Source of the DNA: an uncultured bacterium
GTDB taxonomy: Bacteria > Bacillota > Clostridia > Lachnospirales > Lachnospiraceae
Length of the DNA stretch: 6,513 nt
Direction of reading: 5' to 3'
Assembly (NCBI GenBank): GCA_905215155.1
Contig: CAJMPJ010000084.1
Coordinates: 1-6,513 of the forward strand
Shown: positions 5,049-6,513 of the stretch, piece after piece
How the letters are laid out: every line of letters starts with the position of its first letter
Numbering within the stretch: the first letter of the stretch is position 1
Translations under genes and position numbers: made by a program
Notes under the pieces: model-generated
Told to the model about the DNA's origin: nothing
The model's input: only the letters and a program-made list of their open reading frames with translations
Database searches by the model: none

Positions 5049-6378
5049 ATGGCCAGAGAGAAAGCGGATGAGGTGTTTTAATAGAAAGGGCGAAACAAAT
5101 CTTTTCGCGGCTGGAGCGCAGGCTTAAAAAATGGTCGTAATCCTTCCAGAGCTTTTCATAGATGCTTAGGACAGGACGGCACCGTTCTGCGGTGGTATCA
5201 AGAATACTGTCCAGATTCCAAACTGCCATATCCACGATGTAGGAATCTAAAAATCCCTGTTTTTTCATATTCACGAGTATGGTGCGGATGCGGTCTTTGG
5301 GAAAGGATTCTTTATAGCTTCTGGTTCCCGTGAGTGCACTGATAATGTCTGCTATGGCAACCAGTCGTTCCTCCGTCGTTAAATCCTTTGCGGTCAGGCC
5401 CCTTGGATATCCGGTGCCGTTTAATTTTTCGTGATGGCGGAGGGCAATGCGTGCAATGGTCTCATCAATCATGCCTCCGAATATCTTTTCTGTTAAGTCC
5501 ACGTGAGTCCGCATAATGGCCATATCCTCATCCCCTAATTTCCCGGGAGATTCTAAAATTTCCACTGGAATCGCGATCTTTCCCAGGTCATGGAGCAAAG
5601 CTCCGCACAGAATCAAATTCAACTGTTGGTCGTTTAAGGAGATAAGTTTTCCAAGCTCATAGCTGATACTGGCGGTGGTTATGGTATGGGTTACGGTGTA
5701 ATGGCTTCGGAAATCAATGATAAAGACAAGCATTTTTAAATATCCGGTAATCTCTTCCCCGGAAAGGGGGATGCGGCTTAAAAAATTAGTATATTCTATA
5801 TCTTGCTTCCAGGCTTCATGAATGGAGCCCTCAAACTTTAATTTGGAGGCCAGCTCTAAGATATGAGGAGCGAATGTAATGTCTATCCCGGTGTTCAGGA
5901 CATGAAGGGTCTCCTGCCAGGTCCTGTTTTCCAGTGACATAGAAACATCGATCCGGTCAGCGATGTGGATGAGCTGGGCTAAATCTTTCAGTTCCCTGCT
6001 TAAGTTTTCCTGATTTTTTAAGAAATGCCAATCGGTATGATGGAGCAGGACTGCCGGTGCAAATTCTGTTAAAGGGGAAAAATATTGGATAAATAAATAC
6101 CCGTAGAAGGAATGGTTCCAGACATCTTTTGTTTCAAAATGCAGCATACTTGAAACGTCTTCTGTCTTAAAGGCTCCGATATCATGAAGCTGGGCGGCAA
6201 AACAGATGTTTCGGAGCTCTTCATCGGTATACTGTCCGGTTTTTCCGATCATCCGGTAAATGATGTAGGCCACATGAGTTCCATGTTCGGTAAGTCTTGT
6301 ATCAATATAGCTGCAAAAGCGGCGGATGATTCCCAGAATGCTTTCGTTATTTATAATATGGGTATATTGCATCTGCAT
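5047..6378 (-). CDS. Tandem HD-domain protein with C-terminal HD-GYP (probable c-di-GMP phosphodiesterase)
   Basis: A soluble 443-residue protein with two HD domains and no membrane segment or receiver domain. The N-terminal HD (about 13-150) has QLHDIG with H65/D66, plus H35, H89, H113/H114 and D141, but no GYP loop. The C-terminal domain (about 215-370) is a clear HD-GYP: LLHDLGKIAIP with H263/D264/K267, SPGKLGDED, H292, HHEKLNGTGYPRGL with H315/H316 and GYP at 323-325, and IADI with D344. HD-GYP enzymes hydrolyse c-di-GMP to pGpG or GMP at a two- or three-metal site. The usual DG before TGYP is NG here (N320). The ATG at 6378 is preferred over the TTG two codons earlier because AGGAGG (6386-6391) is 7 nt from the ATG but one nt from the TTG. 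It converges on tyrS. What the first HD domain hydrolyses or senses is unknown. Confidence 0.88.
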   Translation of the reverse strand: MQMQYTHIINNESILGIIRRFCSYIDTRLTEHGTHVAYIIYRMIGKTGQYTDEELRNICFAAQLHDIGAFKTEDVSSMLHFETKDVWNHSFYGYLFIQYFSPLTEFAPAVLLHHTDWHFLKNQENLSRELKDLAQLIHIADRIDVSMSLENRTWQETLHVLNTGIDITFAPHILELASKLKFEGSIHEAWKQDIEYTNFLSRIPLSGEEITGYLKMLVFIIDFRSHYTVTHTITTASISYELGKLISLNDQQLNLILCGALLHDLGKIAIPVEILESPGKLGDEDMAIMRTHVDLTEKIFGGMIDETIARIALRHHEKLNGTGYPRGLTAKDLTTEERLVAIADIISALTGTRSYKESFPKDRIRTILVNMKKQGFLDSYIVDMAVWNLDSILDTTAERCRPVLSIYEKLWKDYDHFLSLRSSREKICFALSIKTPHPLSLWP

Positions 6379-6385
6379 GCACAAT

Positions 6386-6391
6386 CCTCCT
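6386..6391 (-). promoter_or_regulatory. Ribosome binding site that sets the HD-GYP gene start
   Basis: Minus-strand AGGAGG is followed by ATTGTGC and then ATG (6376-6378). The spacing of 7 is ideal for this ATG and excludes the TTG at 6382-6384. A further in-frame ATG at 6370-6372 is 13 nt away and less likely. Confidence 0.75.
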
Positions 6392-6432
6392 TGGTATCGT
6401 TACTCTAATGATAGTTTACCATAACATACCAT

Positions 6433-6513
6433 TTATGAAAAGAAAAATAAGCCCTGCAGACTGCGTAAATTTATCTTCGGATTTAATGGTTTAGAGTTCA
6501 CCCACGATGCTCT
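6433..6513 (-). CDS. Open minus-strand frame running off the right edge (possible gene end or shared non-coding sequence)
   Basis: Reading leftwards from the last base, one frame stays open for 26 codons and stops at 6433-6435 (TAA). It would encode an end like SKPLNPKINLRSLQGLFFFS. This could be the C-terminus of another minus-strand gene, which would lie only 54 bases before the HD-GYP start with no terminator between. It could equally be non-coding DNA: there is no hydrophobic or domain pattern I recognise and the stretch is short. Confidence 0.2.
   Translation of the reverse strand, partial: RASWVNSKPLNPKINLRSLQGLFFFS

Noticed and set aside
6415..6435. Direct repeat TACCAT-N4-TACCAT upstream of the HD-GYP gene
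   Set aside because: It is a short A/T-rich repeat without a clear promoter beside it and could easily be chance.

Overview
The window looks like a chromosomal segment of a low-to-mid GC Clostridia, most likely Lachnospiraceae (Lacrimispora/Clostridium saccharolyticum-like). This is inferred from strong AGGAGG ribosome binding sites, A/T-rich intergenic DNA with GC-richer genes, a tyrosine T-box leader on tyrS, and multi-domain c-di-GMP proteins of clostridial type. No species-level call is possible from the sequence alone. I see no mobile element, CRISPR array, tRNA or rRNA.

Layout, left to right. Positions 1-84 hold the last 27 codons of a membrane protein gene, followed by a strong hairpin terminator (134-175). 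On the minus strand, 226-942 encodes a polytopic membrane protein resembling the ferric reductase/MsrQ fold, with two of the three expected heme histidines replaced. Its upstream region (943-1187) is shared with a divergent plus-strand gene; it holds two short inverted repeats and a degenerate 14-16 bp tandem repeat that runs into the Shine-Dalgarno. That plus gene (1188-1490) is a small DUF3892 protein. It converges, across a shared terminator (1506-1543), on a minus-strand beta-carbonic anhydrase of the YtiB kind (1548-2090). A divergent promoter region follows, then a 7-TM GGDEF protein (2306-3391, probable diguanylate cyclase).

Only seven bases after the GGDEF stop codon begins the -35 box of a near-consensus promoter. 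It drives a complete T-box leader (about 3434-3728, specifier codon UAC) for tyrosyl-tRNA synthetase (tyrS, 3746-4969). tyrS ends at a perfect 20-bp hairpin terminator shared with the convergent gene 5047-6378 (minus). That gene encodes a soluble tandem-HD protein with a C-terminal HD-GYP domain (probable c-di-GMP phosphodiesterase). The last 135 bases hold its upstream region and an open minus frame that runs off the edge.

How the genes relate: tyrS is a housekeeping gene controlled by uncharged tRNA-Tyr. The GGDEF and HD-GYP genes flanking it would make and break the same second messenger, but they are transcribed separately and on opposite strands, so a functional pair is only an inference. 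The remaining genes look like independent single-gene transcription units. I found no convincing undescribed multi-gene system. The points most worth a second look are the heme-ligand losses in the MsrQ-like protein, the metal-ligand pattern of the two HD domains, and the placement of the tyrosine T-box directly behind the GGDEF gene.
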